Shown in pieces: positions 1-7,715 of a stretch of DNA of 64,000 nucleotides. Made by a program: the position numbers and the translations under genes. Within the stretch, counting starts at the first letter, position 1; each line of letters starts with the position of its first letter. The notes under the pieces are model-generated. The model was not told where the DNA came from, searched no databases, and saw only the letters and a program-made list of their open reading frames with translations. The stretch covers positions 124,001 to 188,000 of the forward strand of contig NZ_JQGJ02000006.1 of NCBI RefSeq assembly GCF_000802155.2, written 5' to 3'. The stretch is from Pseudomonas frederiksbergensis. Its GTDB lineage: Bacteria; Pseudomonadota; Gammaproteobacteria; Pseudomonadales; Pseudomonadaceae.

Positions 1-10
1 GAACCTGAAC

Positions 11-211
11 ATGCCCCGTGAGATCGCCTTCCACGGCGTTTACATGCCCACCATGACCCTGATGTTCTTCGTCGCCGCCGGCCTGGCCTGGGCGTTGGAT
101 CGTTTCCTGTCGGGGTTGGACCTGTACCGTTTTTTCTGGCACCCGGCGCTGCTGCGCCTGAGCCTGTTTACCTGTCTGTTCGGCGCGCTGGCGCTGACGG
201 TCTACCGTTGA
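11..211 (+). CDS. DUF1656 (AaeX/YtcA-like) small inner-membrane protein
   Basis: This 66-residue protein has two hydrophobic stretches, about residues 13-30 and 46-64, separated by a short polar segment containing a DRFL motif. Size, topology and position directly before an HlyD-type adaptor match the DUF1656 family, whose members sit between an aromatic-acid exporter-like (FUSC) membrane protein and its periplasmic adaptor, as in aaeXAB. The FUSC partner would lie to the left of the window. The stop is 11 nt from the next start, so the genes are surely co-transcribed. The role of DUF1656 proteins is not established; an accessory role in efflux is inference. Confidence 0.8.
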   Translation: MPREIAFHGVYMPTMTLMFFVAAGLAWALDRFLSGLDLYRFFWHPALLRLSLFTCLFGALALTVYR

Positions 212-221
212 GATCGATGCG

Positions 222-1085
222 ATGAAGAAGTTTTTCAGCCTGCTGGCGACGTTGTTGGTGCTGGCCCTGGCGCTGTGGATTGGCCGTACGCTATGGGTGC
301 ATTACATGAACACGCCCTGGACCCGTGATGGCCGGGTGCGGGCCGACATCATCAATGTCGCCGCCGATGTCAGTGGCGAGGTGATCGAGGTGCCGGTGCG
401 CGACAACCAGTTGGTGAAAAAGGGCGACTTGCTGATGCGCATCGACGCCGAGCACTACCGCATCGCAGTGAAACAGGCGCGCTCCCTGGTGGCGTCGCGC
501 AAGGCCACTTGGGAGATGCGCAAGGTCAATGCCCACCGGCGCGCTGACCTCGACAGCCTGGTGATCTCCCGGGAGAACCGCGACGACGCCAGCAACATCG
601 CTGACTCGGCCCTGGCCGACTACCAGCAGGCCCAGGCGCAACTGGAGGCGGCTGAACTGAACCTTGCCCGTACCGAGGTTCGCGCGGCGGTGGATGGCTA
701 CGTGACCAACCTCAACGTGCACCGTGGCGACTACGCGCGCATCGGCGAGGCGAAAATGGCCGTGGTGGATATGAACTCATTCTGGGTCTATGGCTTCTTC
801 GAAGAAACCAAGCTACCCAAGGTGCGGGTGGGTGATTCGGCACAGTTGCAACTGATGAGCGGTGAGGTGCTCAAGGGCCACGTGGAAAGTATTTCCCGGG
901 GGATCTATGACCGCGACAACCCCGAGAGCCGCGAGTTGATCGCCGACGTGAACCCCACGTTCAACTGGGTACGCCTGGCCCAGCGCGTGCCGGTGCGCAT
1001 CCATCTCGACGAAGTGCCGGACGGTGTGCTGCTGGCGGCAGGGATGACCTGCACCGTGGTGGTCGACCCGCCCGTCGTGCGCTGA
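222..1085 (+). CDS. HlyD/EmrA-family efflux periplasmic adaptor (AaeA-like)
   Basis: The 287-residue protein starts with one membrane anchor (about residues 5-22), followed by a biotinyl-lipoyl half-motif (INVAADVSGEVIEVPVRDNQ, about 44-63), an alpha-helical hairpin rich in Ala/Gln/Glu (about 85-150), the second lipoyl half (VDGYVTNLNVHRGDYARIG) and a beta-barrel domain. This is the normal architecture of a membrane-fusion adaptor linking an inner-membrane pump to an outer-membrane channel. With the upstream DUF1656 gene it resembles aaeXA, which exports aromatic carboxylic acids in E. coli. The substrate here is unknown. Length is normal for the short AaeA-type adaptors. Confidence 0.88.
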   Translation: MKKFFSLLATLLVLALALWIGRTLWVHYMNTPWTRDGRVRADIINVAADVSGEVIEVPVRDNQLVKKGDLLMRIDAEHYRIAVKQARSLVASRKATWEMRKVNAHRRADLDSLVISRENRDDASNIADSALADYQQAQAQLEAAELNLARTEVRAAVDGYVTNLNVHRGDYARIGEAKMAVVDMNSFWVYGFFEETKLPKVRVGDSAQLQLMSGEVLKGHVESISRGIYDRDNPESRELIADVNPTFNWVRLAQRVPVRIHLDEVPDGVLLAAGMTCTVVVDPPVVR

Positions 1086-1170
1086 GCCCCCCTCGGTTGT
1101 AGTAAATATGTACCACCCGGCCTGTCCCTGGCCCGTCCAAGCTGGTGTCTTCGACTGAAGGAAACTCTCG

Positions 1171-4100
1171 ATGACCCAGCTGACTCATCACCATTTCATA
1201 CGCCGCCAGTTGCCCAAGTGGTTGCTGGATGCCGACCAGGCCGAACAGGCGAAACTGCAGCAGGCCGCCCTTGACCTTGCCGAGGCCGGGCATCGCTTCA
1301 GCCAAGCGATAGACAGTATCCCGTCCCTGCGCGACTTTTCGCTGTCACGCATGCAGTTGCATCTGGATCGTCTCTTCGGCGCGACCGTCGACGTGGAGCG
1401 TTCTGAACTGATCAGGTATTTTCGGGATGACTGTGCAACTTACCCCATACCTGGGGGAGGTACGTCGACGCCGGTGTGTACACCGCGTGCACCTGAAAAG
1501 CGCTCGCTGCTGGAATATGCGCTGATCAATTTCACCTCCTCCGATACGCAGGCCCAGGCTTTCTTCCGGGGCAGTCGATTCAAACTTTATCCTGAGGATG
1601 CCAGCGCGTCTCTTGTGCAGATGCATGACTTCGCCAAGCTCTGTCGCGATCTGGATACTGGAGCCGCCTACGCCCACGAATTGCGGCGCCAGCTCCCCCA
1701 GCTTTCCCACGATGCGGCCTCCCTGCCAACCATCGCGGCGACTTACATAAAATACAAAAAAAACCAGTTGCGACACGACGCCCAGCAAGCCCGCATGCAG
1801 GGACTGCTGGACGTCACGGGCGAACGCATCCTGGCGGCGTTTGGCGTGCAGCTCGACGTCTCCGTTGTCCTGCAACCGCTGCGAACAGCGGTCGCCAGCG
1901 GCCTGGAACTGAGCGATCGGTGGCGGGCGGAGCACCACGTCATCCTGCCGGGGGTGCGTGTCTTTTGGAGCGAACCCCAACGCGCGGGGCAACTGGTACC
2001 GATCGTGGTCCACATACCTGACGACCCCGTCTCGCCCATCAAGCAATATCCCAGCTCGGTAGCGTTCCAGGATGATCTGTCCGAGCGTCTGGGAGATCTT
2101 CGCTATGCGGCATTCTTTTCCCGACTCCTGCCCCTGCCCCATAGAAGCTGGAGCGACCCAGCCCTGGTGGAACTGTTGCGCAAGGGGGAAAGGAACCTGG
2201 TCAAGGGCCATGGACTACGTGGGGACTTCTGGCAAGGCTTGTACCGTGAGTGGCGCAGCGTTGTGCTGAGCAGCGCATCGAGCCAGGCCCGCTCGGTGGC
2301 TGATATTGATCGAGACGTGCTGATTGGAGAAACCTGGATGTGGTTGGGTGCCGGACTGCAATTTTTCAGCGGCATCAGCATGTTCCTGCCAGGCGTCGAG
2401 CCGCTGGCCTGGGCAGGGGTTGCGCTGGGAATGGGGCAATTCATCCTGGATGTGTATGAAGGCGCCCACGCGCTGAACCTGGGAGAACGGCTGGAAGCGA
2501 TCCAGCATCTTTTCAGCGCCGCGATGAGCGCCGCGACGTTCGGGGTAGGTGCGTTCGGAGCCAATCATCTGCTTGATGAAATGAGCCCGGTGGTCACGAT
2601 CGAGGGGCATGAGCGGCTTTGGCACGGTCGCACCGAGGCGTTCGCCAGCCTGCGTTCGCCGCCCGCCCATGCGACTGTCGACCCCTATGGCGTGTGGCGC
2701 GCTGCGGATGATGCCTGGGTGAAAATAGATGGACGCTTCTACGAGGTAACCGGTCAAGAGCGTGACCTGCGTCTCAGGCTTGCCCCCGATTACCGTGGCG
2801 TAGCTCCAGCCCTGGAGTGGCGCCGAGCGACAGGGTGGCGCTGGATGCATCGAGATCCCCTGGGCATGCAAGGCGCACGCTTGCTGCAGGAAATCGACCC
2901 TCGACTGCAAGCGTTGTCAAAAGTCAGCCTGAACGATGCTCAACAATTGTTGGGCATCAGCGATGATCGCCTGCGCTACCTGGCCGTGAACGGCGAGCCA
3001 CTGCCGGAACTGTTGCCCTACATGGCCCGGCGTCTTTCAGCCCGCGCGCAAATATCGGTAGCGATGGCCCGGCTGCGTGCCAATCAGCCCTTGCAGAGCG
3101 TGCCCCTGGGCGTTGCCCAGTTGCTGACGGAGTTGCCCGGTTGGCCGGCCCGTCGTGCGTTTCGCTACATGGATGAACGTGCCTCTTTTCTTATTGCCGG
3201 AGAAGGCCCCGAGTTGCATCTCGACGGTAACGCATTCAGCACCGGTCAATGGCAGGAACGCTTGCTTTGGCAATTCGACGCCCGCGAAAAGAGCGCTTTG
3301 CTGGGCCCTGAAACCCCCTGGGAAGCCCCTGCCATTACTCATCGCCGTCTCGCCACCCTGTTGGCTGACAGGCTGGAGCGCTCCGGTTACCGTTTGATCG
3401 ATAACTTCGCCAATCTTGCTGCGCGGCATCCGTACGCCGCGCTCCTGCGCCGCGCCTTTCCGAACTTGCCGGAGCCGGTGACGGATGCCCTGCTGTCGGG
3501 TATGACCGTCGAAGAACAACATGGCCTGAGCAGCGGTCGCGTACCGCAGAGCCTTGCCCAACGAACGGTTGAAGTGCTGCGTGAACTACGTGTAGCGCGT
3601 GCACTGGAGGCGCTCAAGGCCGGTGTTTCCGGCAATGACCGGGATCGGTTGGTCATGAGGCTGTTCGCGTCCGAGTTGATAGGGCTGGCAGAGCCGGTAC
3701 GTGTGCAATTGCAGCTCGACGGCAATTTTGCCGACCCTTTGGACGCTGGCGAAACCGGACCGCTGAAGACGATTCGCCGCCATGACGGTCGCTACGAGCC
3801 TTTCGACGAGACGGGGAACGGACTCGGCCCGCCCACAAGCCTGGAAGATGCCTTGCTACGGGCCCTGCCTGACTCGGCACGCCGCAGGCTGGGCCTGGAC
3901 ATTTGGCAACAGGACAAGCTGCGCAGCCGTCTGCTGGAGCATGCCTTGGGACATCGCGAGCAACTGCGCTCGGCATTGGGTATTCGCCCATCGCGACTTG
4001 ACAACGTACGTTCCCCGGAACGGGTGGGCGAGCATCTGGGCTACCCGATGAGCGGGCGAGGACGGGGATCGTGGCAGCGCAGGGCGACCTTGCAATCTCG

Positions 4101-6153
4101 CCTTCAGGCGCTCTATCCAGACGCGACGATCTGCGCCCAGGTGATGACCGAACTCCAGGCACGCAGCGAGCAAACGGGCAAACGCCTGGCCGAGCTGATC
4201 AGTGAAAAAGAAGCCGAGTGGAAAGCGCTCGACGAAAGCCTGGAAACCTGGGAGCAAGACCAGGACAAGCTCCATGTCGTGGAACATGATGATCCGGCCG
4301 TCAGGATGGCTTTGCGCAAGAGAGTTGGCAAGGCGTTGCGCCGCAGTTGGCGCCGTGAAATCCGTTTTCCCACCCGGCAACGCACCGTGCTGGGTTTGGC
4401 GGTGGAGTCTTGCCCAATAGGGAAACTGCCGAGGCTGACAGCTGATTTCAGTCATGTCGAAGCAGTCTCGCTCAAGGGGCTGGCCTTAAGTGAAGATCCC
4501 TCGGATTTCTTGAGTCACTTTCCCGCGCTCATCGAGCTCTCGCTGGCTCATAATCGCCTCCCACGTTGTCCTTCCGCTATTGCCGGCATGACTCGGTTGC
4601 GGTTTCTCCTGATGAATGAAAACCCCCTTGTTTTCGACGATCAGGTGTTTGCGCCCCTGCTTGCCCAAACACCCAGCGCCACACTCGAATGGATCGAACT
4701 CTCGGGGGTGTCCAGTGGTCCGGAGGCTGCGCAGGTTCAACGCGCCGCCTCGGCGATCGAGGCGCTGGCGATGTTGCCGCGGCTCAGACATCTGGTGTGG
4801 AAGAATAACCTCTGGTTCGGCACCGAGCTGCTGCACGCCATCGGTCGGCTGAGGCAATTGGAGTTTTTCAGCCTGAGCGATAGCCGGTTGGTCTTGGATG
4901 AGCAGAACAATGCGTTTCTTGGCCATCTGGATCGTCTGGTCGGACTGGACCTGAGCGGCAATCGGCTGACCGATTTGCCGAGTCTGTCCGGATTGACTGA
5001 GCTGGCATTCCTGGATCTGAGCCAAGCGAAACTCAGGGAAATCCCTGCAACGGTCATTGAGCTGTGGCAGCGCACGCCCTGCCGTGCGCTCTATGTGATC
5101 TTGCAGGGCAACGCCATTACCCAAGTGGAATCCATGCTATCGGTGTTGCCCCGTAACGAGGCGGATCGCCGGTTGTTGGGTGTGAACCTGTACGACAACC
5201 CTCTACCGGTGAGCCAGATCGCCAGGCTGCGAGCGGCGAAGTATGACTTTGGATATAGCCGTGACCTCTGGGTCGCGAACGAGAGGCTGCGCAGTGCATT
5301 CGAACAGCTTCGCGAAAACCCCGCCAATGCGAGATTCCTCGACTGGCTCAGCAACGAGATGGCTCGTCTTGGTGGGGCGCAGGATGTTGCAATCAATGCC
5401 TCCGAGCCGAACAGCCGCGGCGTAAGAGCCGCCGAGCGCCTTTTCAATCTGGACGGTTCCATGGCGTTCATGCGCCAGCGGGTCACCGATCTGGATGAGC
5501 GCTTCAAGGCGCTGCAGTCGCGTATTTTCTCACGCCTGGAACCCAGCGTGCGCCATCGGACATTTGCCCTGGATGAGCTGGAGGTGCACCTGCAATTATT
5601 CCGCTATTTCTGCCTGGACCTGGCGCAACCCATGCTGAACAATTTTTCTCGATTCATGTTTCAGCACTATCGAATCTGGGCTGGTCTGCAGGCCATCAAT
5701 GAGGGATGGAGCCCCCAGGTGTTCAACGCCCAGGCGACCGAGGCGCTTTTCGTCAGCCACTTGTTGAAGGACCTCACGGAAGGAGAGCCGCAATTCGAGA
5801 CGCTCTCCTGGGCACCCTATCTCAAGGAAATGTCCCCCATCTGGCGGGCTTTCGAGAGCAAGTGGGATCCCATTATCGAAAGCCTGAGCGATGCCTATGA
5901 TGGAGGGCTGGATACCTCTCAATGGCCCCTGGAACTTATGGACAGCCTGGCCCATCCTCCCCAGGCGCAACCCCCTCTGGAGCCGGTAGGGGAGGTGCCC
6001 TGGGGCGCCACGGACATCGAGCTCAATTCGGATCAATTGCGCCGGGCATGGCTGATCATAAAATTCGTCCAGGCCGCTGAGGCGGTACAAGCTTCAACCC
6101 AGGCTACCGAGGCCTTGGTGCATGCCTGGTGGCCGTACAGGTCGCCAATTTGA
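1171..6153 (+). CDS. Large DUF6543 (dermonecrotic-toxin-like) leucine-rich-repeat protein, putative effector
   Basis: The 1660-residue protein begins with a region typical of the Pseudomonas DUF6543/dermonecrotic-toxin-like family (FIRRQLPKWLLDAD near residue 10, an alpha-helical N-terminal third). A hydrophobic block at about 389-430, rich in Gly/Ala/Leu, could form two membrane helices or an insertion segment. Leucine-rich repeats run from about 1080 to 1345 (for example LIELSLAHNRL, LVGLDLSGNRLTDLP, LAFLDLSQAKL). The last ~300 residues are helical and end without a recognisable enzyme signature. Many relatives end in an IpaH-type NEL ubiquitin ligase domain; here the only C-x-D is Cys1481-Leu-Asp, in a context that does not otherwise look like NEL. 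No signal peptide is visible. An AAGGAAACTCTCG site precedes the ATG. Function as a host-directed or competitor-directed toxin is inference. Confidence 0.72.
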   Translation: MTQLTHHHFIRRQLPKWLLDADQAEQAKLQQAALDLAEAGHRFSQAIDSIPSLRDFSLSRMQLHLDRLFGATVDVERSELIRYFRDDCATYPIPGGGTSTPVCTPRAPEKRSLLEYALINFTSSDTQAQAFFRGSRFKLYPEDASASLVQMHDFAKLCRDLDTGAAYAHELRRQLPQLSHDAASLPTIAATYIKYKKNQLRHDAQQARMQGLLDVTGERILAAFGVQLDVSVVLQPLRTAVASGLELSDRWRAEHHVILPGVRVFWSEPQRAGQLVPIVVHIPDDPVSPIKQYPSSVAFQDDLSERLGDLRYAAFFSRLLPLPHRSWSDPALVELLRKGERNLVKGHGLRGDFWQGLYREWRSVVLSSASSQARSVADIDRDVLIGETWMWLGAGLQFFSGISMFLPGVEPLAWAGVALGMGQFILDVYEGAHALNLGERLEAIQHLFSAAMSAATFGVGAFGANHLLDEMSPVVTIEGHERLWHGRTEAFASLRSPPAHATVDPYGVWRAADDAWVKIDGRFYEVTGQERDLRLRLAPDYRGVAPALEWRRATGWRWMHRDPLGMQGARLLQEIDPRLQALSKVSLNDAQQLLGISDDRLRYLAVNGEPLPELLPYMARRLSARAQISVAMARLRANQPLQSVPLGVAQLLTELPGWPARRAFRYMDERASFLIAGEGPELHLDGNAFSTGQWQERLLWQFDAREKSALLGPETPWEAPAITHRRLATLLADRLERSGYRLIDNFANLAARHPYAALLRRAFPNLPEPVTDALLSGMTVEEQHGLSSGRVPQSLAQRTVEVLRELRVARALEALKAGVSGNDRDRLVMRLFASELIGLAEPVRVQLQLDGNFADPLDAGETGPLKTIRRHDGRYEPFDETGNGLGPPTSLEDALLRALPDSARRRLGLDIWQQDKLRSRLLEHALGHREQLRSALGIRPSRLDNVRSPERVGEHLGYPMSGRGRGSWQRRATLQSRLQALYPDATICAQVMTELQARSEQTGKRLAELISEKEAEWKALDESLETWEQDQDKLHVVEHDDPAVRMALRKRVGKALRRSWRREIRFPTRQRTVLGLAVESCPIGKLPRLTADFSHVEAVSLKGLALSEDPSDFLSHFPALIELSLAHNRLPRCPSAIAGMTRLRFLLMNENPLVFDDQVFAPLLAQTPSATLEWIELSGVSSGPEAAQVQRAASAIEALAMLPRLRHLVWKNNLWFGTELLHAIGRLRQLEFFSLSDSRLVLDEQNNAFLGHLDRLVGLDLSGNRLTDLPSLSGLTELAFLDLSQAKLREIPATVIELWQRTPCRALYVILQGNAITQVESMLSVLPRNEADRRLLGVNLYDNPLPVSQIARLRAAKYDFGYSRDLWVANERLRSAFEQLRENPANARFLDWLSNEMARLGGAQDVAINASEPNSRGVRAAERLFNLDGSMAFMRQRVTDLDERFKALQSRIFSRLEPSVRHRTFALDELEVHLQLFRYFCLDLAQPMLNNFSRFMFQHYRIWAGLQAINEGWSPQVFNAQATEALFVSHLLKDLTEGEPQFETLSWAPYLKEMSPIWRAFESKWDPIIESLSDAYDGGLDTSQWPLELMDSLAHPPQAQPPLEPVGEVPWGATDIELNSDQLRRAWLIIKFVQAAEAVQASTQATEALVHAWWPYRSPI

Positions 6154-6217
6154 ACGACTCGCCAGCAGGTCTCATTGCGCAGGGGGAGCTGGCTGGCGTT
6201 GGCAGACTGCGGTGCGA

Positions 6218-7042
6218 TCAAAGAGAACCTTTCAACCCGAACCGCTTCATCAACCCCTTCTGTAGCAAACCGGAGGGCAGCCATGTCGCGATCAAGGGCA
6301 AGGCCCGGCTGCCGTTGCCCAGGCGAAGCAGGCGGGGGGGCTTGGGTTGTCGTGCGGCCTTCAGCAACCCGGCGGCGAACTCATGGGCCGGGGTCGGATT
6401 GTGCTGGGAGGCCCTGGCCCTGGCGCGGATGCCATCGCGCAACGGCCACCACGGCGATTGTTCGCTGATGAGCTGTTCGGCTTCATGCCCGGCATTCTTG
6501 GCAAAGCTTGAAGCAATCGCGCCAGGCTGGACTTCCATGACGCGAATACCGAACGGTGCCAGTTCCATGCGCAGTGCGTCGCTCAGGGCATGCACCGCCG
6601 CCTTCGAGGCGCAATAGGCGCCGGCGAACGGCGTGACCAGCACGCCGGAAACACTGCCGATGTTTACCACCAATCCCCGGGCCCGGCGCAACACCGGGAA
6701 GAATGCGCGCGTCACGCCGACGATGGCGAACACGTTGGTTTCGAACTGACGCTGCATCGCTTGCACGCCGCCGTCCAGCAGCGGGCCCATGGCCCCGTAG
6801 CCAGCGTTGTTGACCAACACATCGAGGCCGCCGTGTTGCTGGTTGATCCGTTCGCTCAGTTGCTCCAACGCTTGGCCATCGTTGACGTCCAGTTGCACCG
6901 CCGTGAAACCCGCGGCGTTTAGCTGCGCCACGTCCTCGGTTTTGCGCGCGCTTGCCCATACCTGGTAGCCGGCGGCCTTGAAAGCATCGGCGAGGGCGCG
7001 GCCGATGCCGCTGGAACATCCGGTGATCAACGCAACGGGCAT
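6218..7042 (-). CDS. SDR-family oxidoreductase
   Basis: A classical short-chain dehydrogenase of 274 residues. The N-terminal NAD(P)-binding motif TGCSSGIG is at about residues 7-14, the NNAG motif lies near residue 86, and the catalytic Tyr-x-x-x-Lys is in YCASKAAVHALSDALR. The open frame extends 74 codons upstream, but translation most likely starts at 7042 (MPVALITG), where the Rossmann fold begins and an AAGGAATGCGCC site precedes the ATG. It converges on the LRR gene with a 65-nt gap and lies downstream of the small membrane protein gene. The substrate cannot be told; SDRs with SxxGI and an R near residue 33 usually prefer NADPH. Confidence 0.9.
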   Translation of the reverse strand: MPVALITGCSSGIGRALADAFKAAGYQVWASARKTEDVAQLNAAGFTAVQLDVNDGQALEQLSERINQQHGGLDVLVNNAGYGAMGPLLDGGVQAMQRQFETNVFAIVGVTRAFFPVLRRARGLVVNIGSVSGVLVTPFAGAYCASKAAVHALSDALRMELAPFGIRVMEVQPGAIASSFAKNAGHEAEQLISEQSPWWPLRDGIRARARASQHNPTPAHEFAAGLLKAARQPKPPRLLRLGNGSRALPLIATWLPSGLLQKGLMKRFGLKGSL

Positions 7043-7076
7043 GGCGCATTCCTTGTGCAAGAAGCTGAAGGGGAGG

Positions 7077-7541
7077 TCAATTGGAGAAGCTACCTTGCAA
7101 TCGCTCCGCGCGAAATTCCAGGGTTTGCGGGCGATAGCCGGGGCGCAGTGGCGGGATCGGCAGGCAATCCTGCCAGTCTGCGCCGGGCTGCAAGTCGCCG
7201 GGGCCGCGATAACGCGGCGAGCTGTAGAGGTTGTCGGCCAGGTTGATGGTATCGCCGGGTGCATAGGCCGCGACTCGCCAGTGCAGTTGGGTCAACGGAA
7301 CATCGTTGCCATTGCGTATTTTCAGCAACAGCGGCCGATCGGCCGGGCAGTGTTCGGGCGCGTAGGCAATGCTCAGGTCCAGGCGGGCCAGTTGCCGGGT
7401 CTCGCGGTTTTCCTGCCAGAGCACCCACGCCGCCACCAGCCCCAGGCCGACGAATGCTGCCAGGGAAACCGGCAAGGCCTTGGCCGGGTAGCGCAACAGC
7501 AGGATGAGCCAGGTGATGACAAGCAGTACGCCAATTAACAT
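7077..7541 (-). CDS. Small conserved membrane protein of unknown function
   Basis: The 154-residue protein has two hydrophobic segments at the N-terminus (about residues 2-16 and 23-42), followed by a soluble domain with alternating hydrophobic residues and tryptophans (LTQLHWRVAAYAPGD, GADWQDCLPIPPL), so it is probably anchored in the inner membrane with a periplasmic beta-rich domain. The stop is 34 nt before the start of the SDR gene on the same strand, suggesting an operon. I do not recognise a defined family. An alternative ORF on the same strand (7090-7548) is a shadow in another frame. Confidence 0.7.
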   Translation of the reverse strand: MLIGVLLVITWLILLLRYPAKALPVSLAAFVGLGLVAAWVLWQENRETRQLARLDLSIAYAPEHCPADRPLLLKIRNGNDVPLTQLHWRVAAYAPGDTINLADNLYSSPRYRGPGDLQPGADWQDCLPIPPLRPGYRPQTLEFRAERLQGSFSN

Positions 7542-7715
7542 GGAACAAAACTCCGCGAAGTCATGACCACCATCCTATCGAAGAGGAGCCTGGATGGACA
7601 TCCGCACGAAAGGGGGGCCGTTGGTCGCCACCGTCATTCCTGACAGTAGCCAGCGGAATCTGCGGCTGTTTGGATGCAGCGAACCGCCAAGGCGTCGTGA
7701 CAAGAGGTTTGATGG
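7542..7715. other. Divergent intergenic region upstream of rhs1
   Basis: This 174-nt spacer separates the minus-strand membrane-protein gene from the plus-strand rhs gene and must hold both promoters. No clear -35/-10 pair stands out. Part of it (around 7635-7665, GTCGCCACCGTC..CTGACAGTAG) resembles the stretch at about 10860-10890 upstream of the second rhs gene, so the duplication that made rhs2 included about 100 nt of 5' flank. Confidence 0.5.

Noticed and set aside
5602..5625. Cys1481-x-Asp as NEL ubiquitin ligase catalytic motif
   Set aside because: The surrounding sequence lacks the NEL pattern, so a single C-x-D is not enough.
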